A DNA stretch of 64,000 nt, taken from Actinomadura sp. NAK00032. Its GTDB lineage: Bacteria; Actinomycetota; Actinomycetes; Streptosporangiales; Streptosporangiaceae. The position numbers were made by a program, and so were the translations under genes. The stretch lies in assembly GCF_013364275.1 (NCBI RefSeq), contig NZ_CP054932.1:6014001-6078000 (forward strand), given 5' to 3'. Of the stretch, positions 55,182 to 62,699 are shown one piece after another. How positions within the stretch are numbered: the first letter of the stretch is position 1; each line of letters starts with the position of its first letter. The notes beneath the pieces are model-generated. The model had not been told where the DNA came from. It saw only the letters and a program-made list of their open reading frames with translations, and did no database searches.

Positions 55182-55209
55182 TTGACACGCTAGGAAGGGT
55201 TCGTAGGAT
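55182..55209 (+). promoter_or_regulatory. Sigma70-like promoter of the DUF3830 cluster
   Basis: TTGACA (55182-55187) and TAGGAT (55204-55209) with a 16-bp spacer. It reads rightwards towards the gene at 55431. The GntR-type palindrome starts inside the -10. Confidence 0.65.
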
Positions 55210-55220
55210 TGTCAACAATC
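55207..55220. promoter_or_regulatory. GntR-type operator 1: GATTGT-CA-ACAATC
   Basis: Perfect 6-bp arms around CA. The same core recurs at 58320-58335. It overlaps the -10 of the rightward promoter and lies 78 bases upstream of the leftward dehydrogenase, so it may control both directions. The likely protein is the GntR regulator encoded at 57590-58255. Confidence 0.75.
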
Positions 55221-55346
55221 AGCGCGATGGACCGCGGCCCCGGTTCACCGCACTGGAACGTGTGCTGCAAGACCGTCGCAACCGCTGCCCATGCACAGGC
55301 CAGGACGGATCCCAGAGCGCTCTGACTAGACCCTCGTTCGCGGGGG

Positions 55347-55368
55347 TGTGGGGGGTCCGCCTCCCACA
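55347..55368. other. Hairpin in the DUF3830 leader region
   Basis: Arms TGTGGGGGG and CCTCCCACA (one G-T mismatch) around TCCG. It lies about 130 bases downstream of the predicted transcription start and 60 bases before the DUF3830 start. It could attenuate transcription or be a dispersed palindromic repeat; the core resembles the hairpin at 20134-20153. Confidence 0.4.
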
Positions 55369-55430
55369 AACATGGAGAGTCCTTCGGGTGGCGACGCTCT
55401 CGCCAACCCCTGTTCACGGGGAGGTCCAGC

Positions 55431-55925
55431 ATGCCCAAGCTCATGACCATCACCCTGGAGCGTCGCGGCGTCTCGTGCGTCGCGGAGCTGCTGGAGAAGG
55501 ACGCGCCGCGGACCTGCGAGGCGGTATGGCGAGCCCTGCCCCTCGGGGGCGAGGCGTACCACGCCAAGTACGCCCGCAACGAGGTGTACACGATGGTCGA
55601 ACGGTTCTCCGAGGACGAGGTCGGCCTGGAGAACCCCACCGTCACCCCCATCCCGGGCGACGTCGTCCACTTCTCCTTCCCGGGCGGGATGCTCGACCGC
55701 AAGTTCAAGGAGGAGAAGAACATCCACGCGCTGCCCGGCGTGATCGACCTCGCGATCTTCTACGGCCGCAACAACCTGCTGCTCAACGGGGACGTCGGCT
55801 GGGTGCCCGGCAACGTGTACGCGACGATCGTCGACGGGCTCGACCGGATGGCGGAGGCGTGCAACGACGTCTGGCGATCCGGCGGTGTCGGCGAGCGCCT
55901 CGTCTACCGCCGCGCCGAGTCCTAG
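55431..55925 (+). CDS. DUF3830 family protein
   Basis: A 164-residue protein of the DUF3830 family, predicted to have a cyclophilin-like beta barrel. Visible family features are VAELLEKDAPRTCEAVW, YHAKYARNEVYTMVERF, GDVVHFSFPGGM and IDLAIFYGRNNLLLNGDVGWVPGNVYATI. Its function is unknown; the neighbours suggest a role in breaking down a small acid or amide. The ATG has GGGGAGG upstream. The next gene begins four bases after its stop. Confidence 0.82.
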   Translation: MPKLMTITLERRGVSCVAELLEKDAPRTCEAVWRALPLGGEAYHAKYARNEVYTMVERFSEDEVGLENPTVTPIPGDVVHFSFPGGMLDRKFKEEKNIHALPGVIDLAIFYGRNNLLLNGDVGWVPGNVYATIVDGLDRMAEACNDVWRSGGVGERLVYRRAES

Positions 55926-55929
55926 AGCG

Positions 55930-56703
55930 GTGGCCTCGCAGATGACATTCGACCCCACGCTGGTCGTCGGCCCCGAGCTGCTGGCCCAGCACGGCATCGG
56001 GGTGGTCGCGCCGTTCGACTTCGCGCTCGACCGCGAGCTGTGGCGGTGGACGCCCGACGACGTCTCGCTCTTCATGACCCGGCTGCCGTACGTCCCGGTG
56101 CCGGTCACCGTCGAGATGGCGTCCGCGCTGTCCGACCAGTCGATCGTCCGGCAGGCGACCCGGGACGTCCTCGCCCCCGAGCCGCTCGCCGTCGCCTACG
56201 CCTGCGCGTCCGGCAGCTTCATCCGCGGCAAGGCGGGCGAGCTGGAGCTGCACCAGACGATGGTGTCGGCCGGCGCGCCGGTGTCGACGACGACCTCGGG
56301 CGCGCTGGTGGAGTCGCTGCGGCTGCTGAACATCTCGCGCATCGCGGTCGTCACGCCGTACATCGACGCGGTCACCGAGCGGCTCGTGTCGTTCCTCGCC
56401 GAGTACGGCATCGAGGTGGTGTCGTCGGTGGGGATGGGGCTGCTCAGCCACATCTGGAAGGTCGGCTACGGCGAGATCGTGGCGGCGGTGTCGACGGTGG
56501 ACGCCCCCGAGGCCGAGGCCGTCTTCATCAGCTGCACGAACGTGCCGACCTACGACATCATCGCGCCGCTGGAGCAGATGATCCGCAAGCCGGTGCTGAC
56601 CGCCAACCAGGTGACGATGTGCTCGGCGCTGCGCGCGATGGGCCGCTCCGCGGCCGGTCCCGGGCAGTCGCTGGCGCAGCTCGCGCCGTCCACGGCGGCG
56701 TGA
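55930..56703 (+). CDS. Maleate isomerase/arylmalonate decarboxylase-like protein 1
   Basis: A 257-residue member of the Asp/Glu racemase superfamily. Two conserved cysteine segments are present: AYACASGSFIRG and ISCTNVPTYD, the usual pair for two-cysteine proton transfer. Family members isomerise maleate, racemise amino acids or decarboxylate arylmalonates. GTG at 55930 is the first start after the DUF3830 stop; ATG at 55942 is an alternative. A second, diverged homologue follows at once, so the two may form a heterodimer. Confidence 0.8.
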   Translation: MASQMTFDPTLVVGPELLAQHGIGVVAPFDFALDRELWRWTPDDVSLFMTRLPYVPVPVTVEMASALSDQSIVRQATRDVLAPEPLAVAYACASGSFIRGKAGELELHQTMVSAGAPVSTTTSGALVESLRLLNISRIAVVTPYIDAVTERLVSFLAEYGIEVVSSVGMGLLSHIWKVGYGEIVAAVSTVDAPEAEAVFISCTNVPTYDIIAPLEQMIRKPVLTANQVTMCSALRAMGRSAAGPGQSLAQLAPSTAA

Positions 56704-56747
56704 CCGCCATGGGGTCCAAGATCGGCGAAGGTAGGGTTGGCGGGCAT

Positions 56748-57572
56748 ATGCGGCAGAACACGGTGAGCGCCGGATTCCTGTACCCGGGATACAGCGCCGA
56801 GGACGACTACCCCGCGATCGAGCGCGCCCTGCGCGGCTCGGGGCCCGGCGGGGTCGCCCTGCCGGTCGTCCACACGCTGATGCGCGAGGACGCGCACCGC
56901 GTCGACGCGCTGCTGGACATCGGGGGCGACGACGTGCTGGGCGAGGGGGCCCGCACGCTGCGCGGCATGGGCGTCCAGGCCGCGGTCTGGGCCTGCACCA
57001 GCGGGAGCTTCGTGTTCGGCTGGGACGGCGCCGCGCGGCAGGTCGAGGGCGTGCGCGCGGCGGCGGGCGTGCCCGCGTCCAGCACGTCGTTCGCGTTCGT
57101 GCACGCGGCGGCGGCGCTCGGGCTGACCCGGGTCGCGGTCGCCGCGACCTACCCGGCCGACGTCGCCGAGCGGTTCGTGTCCTTCCTCGCGCACGCCGGC
57201 GTCGAGGTGGTGGCGCTGTCCTGCCGGGGCATCGTCACCGCCGCCGAGGTCGGCACCCTCGGGCGCGAGGAGGTGCTGGCCTTCGTCGCGGCGAACGACC
57301 ATCCGGACGCCGAGGCGGTGCTGGTGCCCGACACCGCGCTGCACACCGTGTCCTGGCTCGACGAGCTGGAGGCGCGGGTGGGCAAGCCGGTGCTGACCGC
57401 GAACCAGGTGAGCGTGTGGGAGGGGCTGCGGCTCGCGTCCGGCCCCCGGGGGCTCGCGCCGCGCACCGGGCTGGGCCGGCTGTTCGCCGTGCCCGCCGAC
57501 GTCTCCGCCGTCCCCGCCGGCCAGGGGGCCGGGCAGGGAGCCGGGCAGGGACGACATACCTGGCAGCTATGA
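56748..57572 (+). CDS. Maleate isomerase/arylmalonate decarboxylase-like protein 2
   Basis: A 274-residue homologue of the preceding protein. It opens with AGFLYPGYSAEDDYPAIE. The first cysteine is kept (VWACTSGSFVFG), but at the second cysteine position it reads VLVPDTALHTVSW, with aspartate-threonine in place of Cys-Thr. One catalytic residue therefore appears to be lost. This suggests either a decarboxylase-like half-site chemistry or a non-catalytic partner. The C-terminus has a GQGAGQGAGQG repeat. The start is uncertain: GTG at 56700 (overlapping the previous stop) and ATG at 56709 are in frame. Confidence 0.75.
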   Translation: MRQNTVSAGFLYPGYSAEDDYPAIERALRGSGPGGVALPVVHTLMREDAHRVDALLDIGGDDVLGEGARTLRGMGVQAAVWACTSGSFVFGWDGAARQVEGVRAAAGVPASSTSFAFVHAAAALGLTRVAVAATYPADVAERFVSFLAHAGVEVVALSCRGIVTAAEVGTLGREEVLAFVAANDHPDAEAVLVPDTALHTVSWLDELEARVGKPVLTANQVSVWEGLRLASGPRGLAPRTGLGRLFAVPADVSAVPAGQGAGQGAGQGRHTWQL

Positions 57573-57589
57573 CGAAAGGGGCCCGCGGC

Positions 57590-58255
57590 ATGGGCCGATT
57601 GGGTGAGCTGGAACCTGTCCCCCGCAAGTCCACCGTCGAGATCGTCTCCGACGAGCTGCGCGAGGCGATCATGTACGGGTCGCTGGAGCCCGGCGCGCAG
57701 CTCGGCGAGGCCGAGCTCGCCGGGCGCCTCGGCATCAGCCGCGGCCCGCTGCGCGAGGCGATGCAGCGGCTCGTCCAGGAGGGGCTGCTGGTCAGCGAGC
57801 CGCACCGCGGGCTGTTCGTGATCACGCTGGACGAGGGCGACGTCGAGGACGTCTACCTGGCCCGGCTCGCGATCGAGCGGGAGGCGTGCCGGCTGATCAT
57901 GGCGCGCAACCGCGGCGAGGCGGTGGCCCGGCTCACCGACGCCCTGGACGCCCTCGTCGAGGCGGCGCAGCAGCGCGACCGGGTCGCGATGAGCGACGCC
58001 GACCAGGCGTTCCACGAGGTGCTGGTCAGCTCGTCCGGCAGCCCCCGGCTGGAGCGGATGGCGCACACCCTGCTGGTGGAGACCCGGATGTGCCTGAACG
58101 CGCTCCAGGACACCTACCCCGAGCCGTCCGACCTGGTCGAGGAGCACCGGCGGCTGGTCGACGCGATCGGCGACGGCGAGGAGGAGCGGCTGCTCGTCCT
58201 CATCGAGGAGCACATGACCGACTCGATCCAGCGGCTGCGCGCCTCCCGGCCGTAG
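57590..58255 (+). CDS. GntR-family (FadR subgroup) regulator
   Basis: A 221-residue regulator. The winged-helix domain is residues 10-75 (VSDELREAIMYGSLEPGAQLGEAELAGRLGISRGPLREAM). The C-terminal all-helical FCD ligand domain has DQAFHEVLV and EHRRLVDAI with the metal-type histidines. ATG at 57590 has AAAGGGG upstream; ATG at 57569 overlaps the previous stop (ATGA) and is an alternative. It lies inside the locus flanked by two matching palindromes and is probably its repressor, responding to a carboxylate pathway compound. Confidence 0.87.
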   Translation: MGRLGELEPVPRKSTVEIVSDELREAIMYGSLEPGAQLGEAELAGRLGISRGPLREAMQRLVQEGLLVSEPHRGLFVITLDEGDVEDVYLARLAIEREACRLIMARNRGEAVARLTDALDALVEAAQQRDRVAMSDADQAFHEVLVSSSGSPRLERMAHTLLVETRMCLNALQDTYPEPSDLVEEHRRLVDAIGDGEEERLLVLIEEHMTDSIQRLRASRP

Positions 58256-58288
58256 CCCCGAGGAGGACACCCCCAGGACACCGCCCCC

Positions 58289-58317
58289 TGGACACCGGCC
58301 CCGGGGGCACCTAGATT
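58289..58317 (+). promoter_or_regulatory. Sigma70-like promoter of the aminotransferase gene
   Basis: TGGACA (58289-58294) and TAGATT (58312-58317) with a 17-bp spacer. The palindromic operator begins two bases further on, over the predicted transcription start. Confidence 0.6.
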
Positions 58318-58319
58318 GC

Positions 58320-58335
58320 AGATTGTCGACAATCT
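58320..58335. promoter_or_regulatory. GntR-type operator 2: perfect 16-bp palindrome
   Basis: AGATTGTCGACAATCT is fully symmetric. It shares the core ATTGTC-ACAAT pattern with the site at 55207-55220. An extra half-site (AGATTG) lies immediately upstream, overlapping the -10. Confidence 0.8.
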
Positions 58336-58350
58336 ACCGGAGGGACGCGC

Positions 58351-59604
58351 ATGGCGACGCTGTCACCCCTGCTCAAGCAGGCCACACCCGTCCTGGCCGA
58401 ACGCGGCGAGGGCGTCTACCTCTACGACACCGAGGGCCGCCGGCACCTGGACTTCACCGCGGGCATCGGCGTCACCAACACCGGCCACTGCCACCCGCGC
58501 GTGGTGGAGGCGGCGCGGAGGCAGGTCGGGACGCTCATCCACGGGCAGTACACGACCGTCATGCACGAACCCCTGCTGCGGCTCGTCGAGGCGCTCGGCG
58601 ACGTCCTGCCGGACGGCCTGGACTCGCTGTTCTTCCTCAACAGCGGCAGCGAGGCCGTCGAGGCGTCCATCCGGCTCGCGCGGCACGCCACCGGGCGGCA
58701 GAACATCGTCGTCTTCCACGGCTCCTTCCACGGCCGGACGATGGGCGCCGCCGCGCTCACCACGGCCGGCACCAAGTTCCGCGCCGGCATCGGGCCGCTG
58801 ATGCCGGGCGCCGCCATCGCGCCGTTCCCGCAGGCCTACCGGTACGGGTGGGACGAGGAGGAGGCCACCCGGTTCGCGCTGCGCGAGCTGGACTACCTGC
58901 TCGCCACCGCGAGCCCCGCGTCCGACACGGCCGCGTTCGTCGTCGAGCCCGTGCTCGGCGAGGGCGGCTACATCCCGGCGCCGCCCGCGTTCCTGGAGGG
59001 GCTGCGCGAGCGCGCCGACCGGCACGGCATCCTGCTCATCATGGACGAGGTGCAGACCGGGTTCGGGCGGACCGGCCGGTTCTGGGGCCACCAGCACGCG
59101 GCCGCGCTGCCCGACGTCCTCATCACCGCCAAGGGGCTGGCCAGCGGGTTCCCGCTGTCGGCGATCGCGGCGCCGACCGCGCTGATGGAGAAGGCGCGGC
59201 CGGGCTCGCAGGGCGGCACCTACGGCGGCAACGCGGTCGCCTGCGCCGCCGCGCTCGCGACGCTCGAGGTCATCGCCGAGGAGGGCCTCGTCGGCAACGC
59301 CGAGCGGCAGGGCGCGCGGCTGAACGACGGGCTGCGCAAGGTCGCCGCCGACCATCCGGAGATCGGCGACGTGCGCGGGCTCGGGCTGATGCAGGCCAGC
59401 GAGTTCACCGGGGCGGACGGCGAGCCCGACGCCGCCGCCGCCCAGCGGGCGCACAAGGCCGCGGCCGAGCACGGCCTGCTGCTGCTGACCTGCGGCGCGT
59501 ACGGCAACGTCGTCCGGATGATCCCGCCGCTGATCGTGACCGAGGCGCAGGTCGACGACGCCCTCGCGCTCTGGTCGCGGGCCGTGGCGGACGCCGTCGG
59601 CTGA
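58351..59604 (+). CDS. Class III PLP aminotransferase
   Basis: A 417-residue class III aminotransferase of the 4-aminobutyrate/ornithine type. The PLP lysine is K261 (ITAKGLASG); D232 in MDEVQTGFGRTG contacts the pyridine nitrogen; NSGSEAVEASIRLAR binds the phosphate. It transfers an omega- or alpha-amino group, with the substrate not readable. The ATG has GGAGG upstream. A promoter and the second GntR operator lie directly before it, which makes it a regulon member rather than read-through only. Confidence 0.88.
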   Translation: MATLSPLLKQATPVLAERGEGVYLYDTEGRRHLDFTAGIGVTNTGHCHPRVVEAARRQVGTLIHGQYTTVMHEPLLRLVEALGDVLPDGLDSLFFLNSGSEAVEASIRLARHATGRQNIVVFHGSFHGRTMGAAALTTAGTKFRAGIGPLMPGAAIAPFPQAYRYGWDEEEATRFALRELDYLLATASPASDTAAFVVEPVLGEGGYIPAPPAFLEGLRERADRHGILLIMDEVQTGFGRTGRFWGHQHAAALPDVLITAKGLASGFPLSAIAAPTALMEKARPGSQGGTYGGNAVACAAALATLEVIAEEGLVGNAERQGARLNDGLRKVAADHPEIGDVRGLGLMQASEFTGADGEPDAAAAQRAHKAAAEHGLLLLTCGAYGNVVRMIPPLIVTEAQVDDALALWSRAVADAVG

Positions 59605-59611
59605 CCGCCCG

Positions 59612-59641
59612 GCGGGGGGCGGGCGGCCGCCCGCCCCCCGC
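59612..59641. terminator. 30-bp perfect GC palindrome after the aminotransferase
   Basis: Fifteen bases on each side of the centre at 59626/59627 pair perfectly, and every base is G or C. It starts eight bases after the aminotransferase stop. The position fits a transcription terminator or mRNA stabiliser, although no T-run follows; actinomycete terminators often lack one. Confidence 0.6.
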
Positions 59642-59665
59642 TCCGCCGCCCGCCGGCCTCCTGTT

Positions 59666-59684
59666 AGATTCCGAATCTGATTCG
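59666..59684. promoter_or_regulatory. Overlapping inverted repeats before the acyl-CoA dehydrogenase
   Basis: AGATTC-C-GAATCT (59666-59678) and CGAAT-CTG-ATTCG (59672-59684) share a half-site, giving a direct/inverted array. TTAGATT at its left end resembles a -10. It is 18 bases before the start codon and is a candidate operator distinct from the ATTGTC sites. Confidence 0.55.
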
Positions 59685-59701
59685 ACATCTTGGAGGCGGC
59701 G

Positions 59702-60841
59702 TTGCGTCCCTGGCACACCCCCGAGCGCGCGGAGCTGCGCCGGCTCGTCCGCGACTTCACCGCGCGGGAGATCGTCCCGCACCTGCCCGCGTGGGAGGAC
59801 GCCGGCGAGCTCCCCCGGGAGCTGCACGCGCGGGCCGCCGCGGCGGGGCTGCTCGGCGCCGGGTTCCCGGAGAAGGCCGGCGGGTCCGGCGGCGAGCTGT
59901 TCGACGCGCTGATCGTCGCCGAGGAGATCATCCAGGCGGGCGGCTCCGGCGGGGTCGTCGCGTCGCTGTTCACGCACGGGATCGCGCTGCCGCACATCAT
60001 CGCGTCCGGCGACGACGCGCTGGTCGACCGGTTCGCCCGGCCGGTGCTCGCGGGCGAGGCGATCGGCGCGCTCGGCGTCACCGAGCCCGGCACCGGGTCG
60101 GACGTGGCGGGCATCCGCACCACCGCCGTCCGCGACGGCGACCACTACGTCGTCAACGGCGCCAAGCTGTTCATCACCTCGGGCGTGCGCGCGGACTTCG
60201 TCACCACCGCGGTGCGGACGGGCGGCCCCGGTTTCGACGGCATCTCGCTGCTGGTCATCGAGAAGGGCGCGCCGGGCTTCACCGTGTCGCGGCCGCTGCG
60301 CAAGATGGGCTGGCTCTGCTCCGACACGGCGGAGCTGTCGTTCAGCGACGTCCGGGTGCCGGCCGCGAACCTGGTCGGCGCGGAGAACACCGGGTTCCTG
60401 CAGATCGTGCAGAACTTCGTGACCGAGCGGCTCTCGCTCGCCGTCCAGGCGTACGCGACGGCGCAGCGCTGCCTGGACCTCACGCTCGGCTGGGTCCGCG
60501 AGCGCGACACCTTCGGCCGCCCGCTCGCGTCCCGCCAGCTCGTCCGGCACAAGATCGCCGAGATGGCCCGGCAGACGGACGTGGCCCGCACCTACGTCCG
60601 CGCGGTCGCCGAGCGGCACGCCGCGGGCGAGGACGTGCTCACCGAGACCGCCTACGCCAAGAACACCGCCGTCCTCGCCTGCGAGCACGTCGTGCACGAG
60701 GCGGTCCAGCTGCACGGCGGCATGGGCTACATGCGCGAGTCGGAGGTCGAGCGCCACTACCGCGACGCCCGCATCCTCGGCATCGGCGGCGGCACCAACG
60801 AGATCATGAACGAGATCGCGGCCAAGCGCCTCGGCCTCTAG
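59702..60841 (+). CDS. Acyl-CoA dehydrogenase
   Basis: A 379-residue acyl-CoA dehydrogenase of normal length. The FAD/substrate motif is LGVTEPGTGSDVAGI; the middle region has NGAKLFITSG; the C-terminal LHGGMGYMRESEVERHYRDARILGIGGGTNEIM has the GGTxEI motif with the catalytic glutamate. TTG at 59702 has GGAGG five bases before it. It may oxidise an acyl-CoA produced after transamination and decarboxylation in the neighbouring pathway, but its separate operator suggests independent control. Confidence 0.88.
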   Translation: MRPWHTPERAELRRLVRDFTAREIVPHLPAWEDAGELPRELHARAAAAGLLGAGFPEKAGGSGGELFDALIVAEEIIQAGGSGGVVASLFTHGIALPHIIASGDDALVDRFARPVLAGEAIGALGVTEPGTGSDVAGIRTTAVRDGDHYVVNGAKLFITSGVRADFVTTAVRTGGPGFDGISLLVIEKGAPGFTVSRPLRKMGWLCSDTAELSFSDVRVPAANLVGAENTGFLQIVQNFVTERLSLAVQAYATAQRCLDLTLGWVRERDTFGRPLASRQLVRHKIAEMARQTDVARTYVRAVAERHAAGEDVLTETAYAKNTAVLACEHVVHEAVQLHGGMGYMRESEVERHYRDARILGIGGGTNEIMNEIAAKRLGL

Positions 60842-60899
60842 CGGGGAGCGGCGCCCGGCGGGGAGAGGGTCCGCCGGGCGCCGCCGCGCGGGGGGCGGG

Positions 60900-61757
60900 T
60901 CAGCCGAGCGGGTTGCCGCAGTCGATGGGCCAGTACGGGCCCCAGATGTCGAGCGAGTTCAGCACGAACTTGATCGCCACCGGGTCGAAGGCGATGCCGA
61001 CGTGCGCGTTGGTGTCGTTCGCGCACTTGTCCTGGAGCAGGACGTTCTGCGCGTTCGACTCGTTGAGGAACGCCGAGGTGTAGGGCGTGACGACCTCGTC
61101 GTACTTGGTGGCCAGCACGATGTAGGACGGGCCGGGCACCGTGTCGCCGCCCGCGTTGAGGTCCTTCAGGAAGTCGGAGCCGGTGATCTGCTGCCCGGCG
61201 GCGGGCGCGGCCTTCACCACCGCCTGCGTGATGCCGAGCAGGCTGCCGAGCGCCACCAGCCCGGACAGGTTCGTGCCGTGGTTGGACGGGACGAGCCCGA
61301 TCAGCTTGTTGACCTTCGCGGCCCCGCCCAGGGACTTGATGTAGTACCGGGGCATCATGCCGCCCTGCGAGTGCCCGACCATGTCGACCTTGGACGCACC
61401 GGTCGAGGCGAGCACCTTGTCGACGAACGCCGACAGCTGCCCGGCCGATGTCGGAATGTCGCCGATCCCCTGAATGGGACCGTCCTTCGGGCCGCCGTAA
61501 TTGAGGGCGTAGACGCAGTATCCGGCCTTCTTCAGCGCCGGGGAGAGCTTCTGCCAGTTGAACGCCATGTTCTCGAACGTGCCGTGCACGAGCACGACCG
61601 GCCGGGGGTGCCAGAACGACGGCTTGCAGTTCCAGTCGTTGGCACCGTCCGGGCTGGTCTCGGCGTGCGCGGCGGGCGCGACCATGCCGGCCGCGCCGAG
61701 GGCGGCGGCCGCCGCCGCGGCCGTGACCGCCCAGGTACGGAGTCGTCGGAAACGCAT
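60900..61757 (-). CDS. Secreted alpha/beta-hydrolase lipase
   Basis: A 285-residue exported lipase/esterase of the class 2 lipase type. The signal peptide runs from MRFRRLRTW through an alanine-rich core to PAAHA, with probable cleavage after AHA. HPRPVVLVHGTF holds the oxyanion region, GHSQGGMM the nucleophile serine; an aspartate in TKYDEVVTPY and histidine in AHVGIAF complete a likely triad. Two cysteine pairs may form disulfides outside the cell. ATG at 61757 has GGGAGAA upstream; an ATG at 61772 is in frame. Confidence 0.88.
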   Translation of the reverse strand: MRFRRLRTWAVTAAAAAAALGAAGMVAPAAHAETSPDGANDWNCKPSFWHPRPVVLVHGTFENMAFNWQKLSPALKKAGYCVYALNYGGPKDGPIQGIGDIPTSAGQLSAFVDKVLASTGASKVDMVGHSQGGMMPRYYIKSLGGAAKVNKLIGLVPSNHGTNLSGLVALGSLLGITQAVVKAAPAAGQQITGSDFLKDLNAGGDTVPGPSYIVLATKYDEVVTPYTSAFLNESNAQNVLLQDKCANDTNAHVGIAFDPVAIKFVLNSLDIWGPYWPIDCGNPLG

Positions 61758-61854
61758 GGGCTTCTCCCTCATGAGGGCACGGCGAAAAGAGGCCGCGGCC
61801 CGGCGCCTTTCGCCCGGCCCGGCCGTTCATCGCCGTGATGACCGGGGTGGAGTT

Positions 61855-61893
61855 CCCACAAGGTACGGCCGCCTCGGGGCCCGGTCTTGTGGG
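61855..61893. promoter_or_regulatory. Inverted repeat upstream of the lipase gene
   Basis: CCCACAAG (61855-61862) and CTTGTGGG (61886-61893) with a 23-bp loop, in the 218-bp gap between the TetR gene stop and the lipase start. It could be a terminator for the TetR transcript or a regulatory structure for the lipase. Confidence 0.35.
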
Positions 61894-61975
61894 CGGGCCT
61901 CCGGTTGTCGGGGAGAAATTGTCAGCCGACTCACAAGCAGGCCGGGCATGCCGCCCGCCCTGCGGCCGGGACCGG

Positions 61976-62632
61976 TCAGCCGCGGGCGAGCCCGTCGACG
62001 AGCGCGCGCAGGCCGTCGAGGTAGGTGTCCCGCTCGGTCAGCGGCCCCCAGCGTTCGGCGACCTCCGCCAGCCTCGGCAGCTCCGTGCCGTCCAGCTCGG
62101 CGAAGACGCGCTCGCGGTAGGTGGGCCGGTCGTCGCCGGCGCGGCGGCGGGCCGCCGCCGACCGGACGATGATCTCGCCGGCGGTGTAGTACCAGATCGC
62201 CCGGTACCCGTGGACGGCCCGTTCGGGGCTCAGCCCGAGCTCGGCCAGGCCCGCCAGGATCTGGTCCACGAACCACAGCGCCGACGTCGCCATCAGGTCG
62301 TCGGCGGTGAGCACCTCGACGATCCACGGGCAGGCCGCGAGCGCCTCGCGGATCGCCGCCGCCATGGCGACCACGCGTTCGCGCGGGTCGGCCGGGACGG
62401 CGGGGCGGCGCAGCGTCCGCGCGGCGTAGTCGTCCAGCAGCAGCAGGAGCAGCTCCTCCTTGTCGCGGACGTGGTGGTACAGCGCCATGGGGGTGCTGCC
62501 GACCTCCCCCGCGAGCCGGCGCATCGTCAGCTTCCCGACGCCCTCCTCGTCCACGATCCGGCGGGCGGCGTCGAGGATCTCCGCGCGGGAGATGCGGGGC
62601 GGCCGGCCCCGCTGGGCGGACTGTCGCGGCAT
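61976..62632 (-). CDS. TetR-family repressor of the MFS gene
   Basis: A 218-residue TetR regulator. The HTH domain is residues 12-60 (SRAEILDAARRIVDEEGVGKLTMRRLAGEVGSTPMALYHHVRDKEEL, the arrangement of tetracycline-type repressors), followed by a TetR_C-like ligand domain. The ATG at 62632 follows GGGGG closely. It is divergent from an MFS exporter with 54 bp between starts and a palindrome in between, the classic layout of a drug-efflux pair. Confidence 0.86.
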   Translation of the reverse strand: MPRQSAQRGRPPRISRAEILDAARRIVDEEGVGKLTMRRLAGEVGSTPMALYHHVRDKEELLLLLLDDYAARTLRRPAVPADPRERVVAMAAAIREALAACPWIVEVLTADDLMATSALWFVDQILAGLAELGLSPERAVHGYRAIWYYTAGEIIVRSAAARRRAGDDRPTYRERVFAELDGTELPRLAEVAERWGPLTERDTYLDGLRALVDGLARG

Positions 62633-62650
62633 GCCCCCATCATCGCGGGC

Positions 62651-62699
62651 TCGACACGGCGCGGCATCTCGGGCTATTTTTCTTACATGTACAAAAATA
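62651..62699 (+). promoter_or_regulatory. Promoter and TetR operator of the MFS gene
   Basis: TCGACA (62651-62656) and TATTTT (62675-62680) are spaced 18 bp and predict a start near 62686. The operator is an interrupted palindrome: TATTTTT (62675-62681), a TACATGTA centre (62684-62691) and AAAAATA (62693-62699), the left arm offset by one base. It covers the -10, the transcription start and the ATG. Confidence 0.65.
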
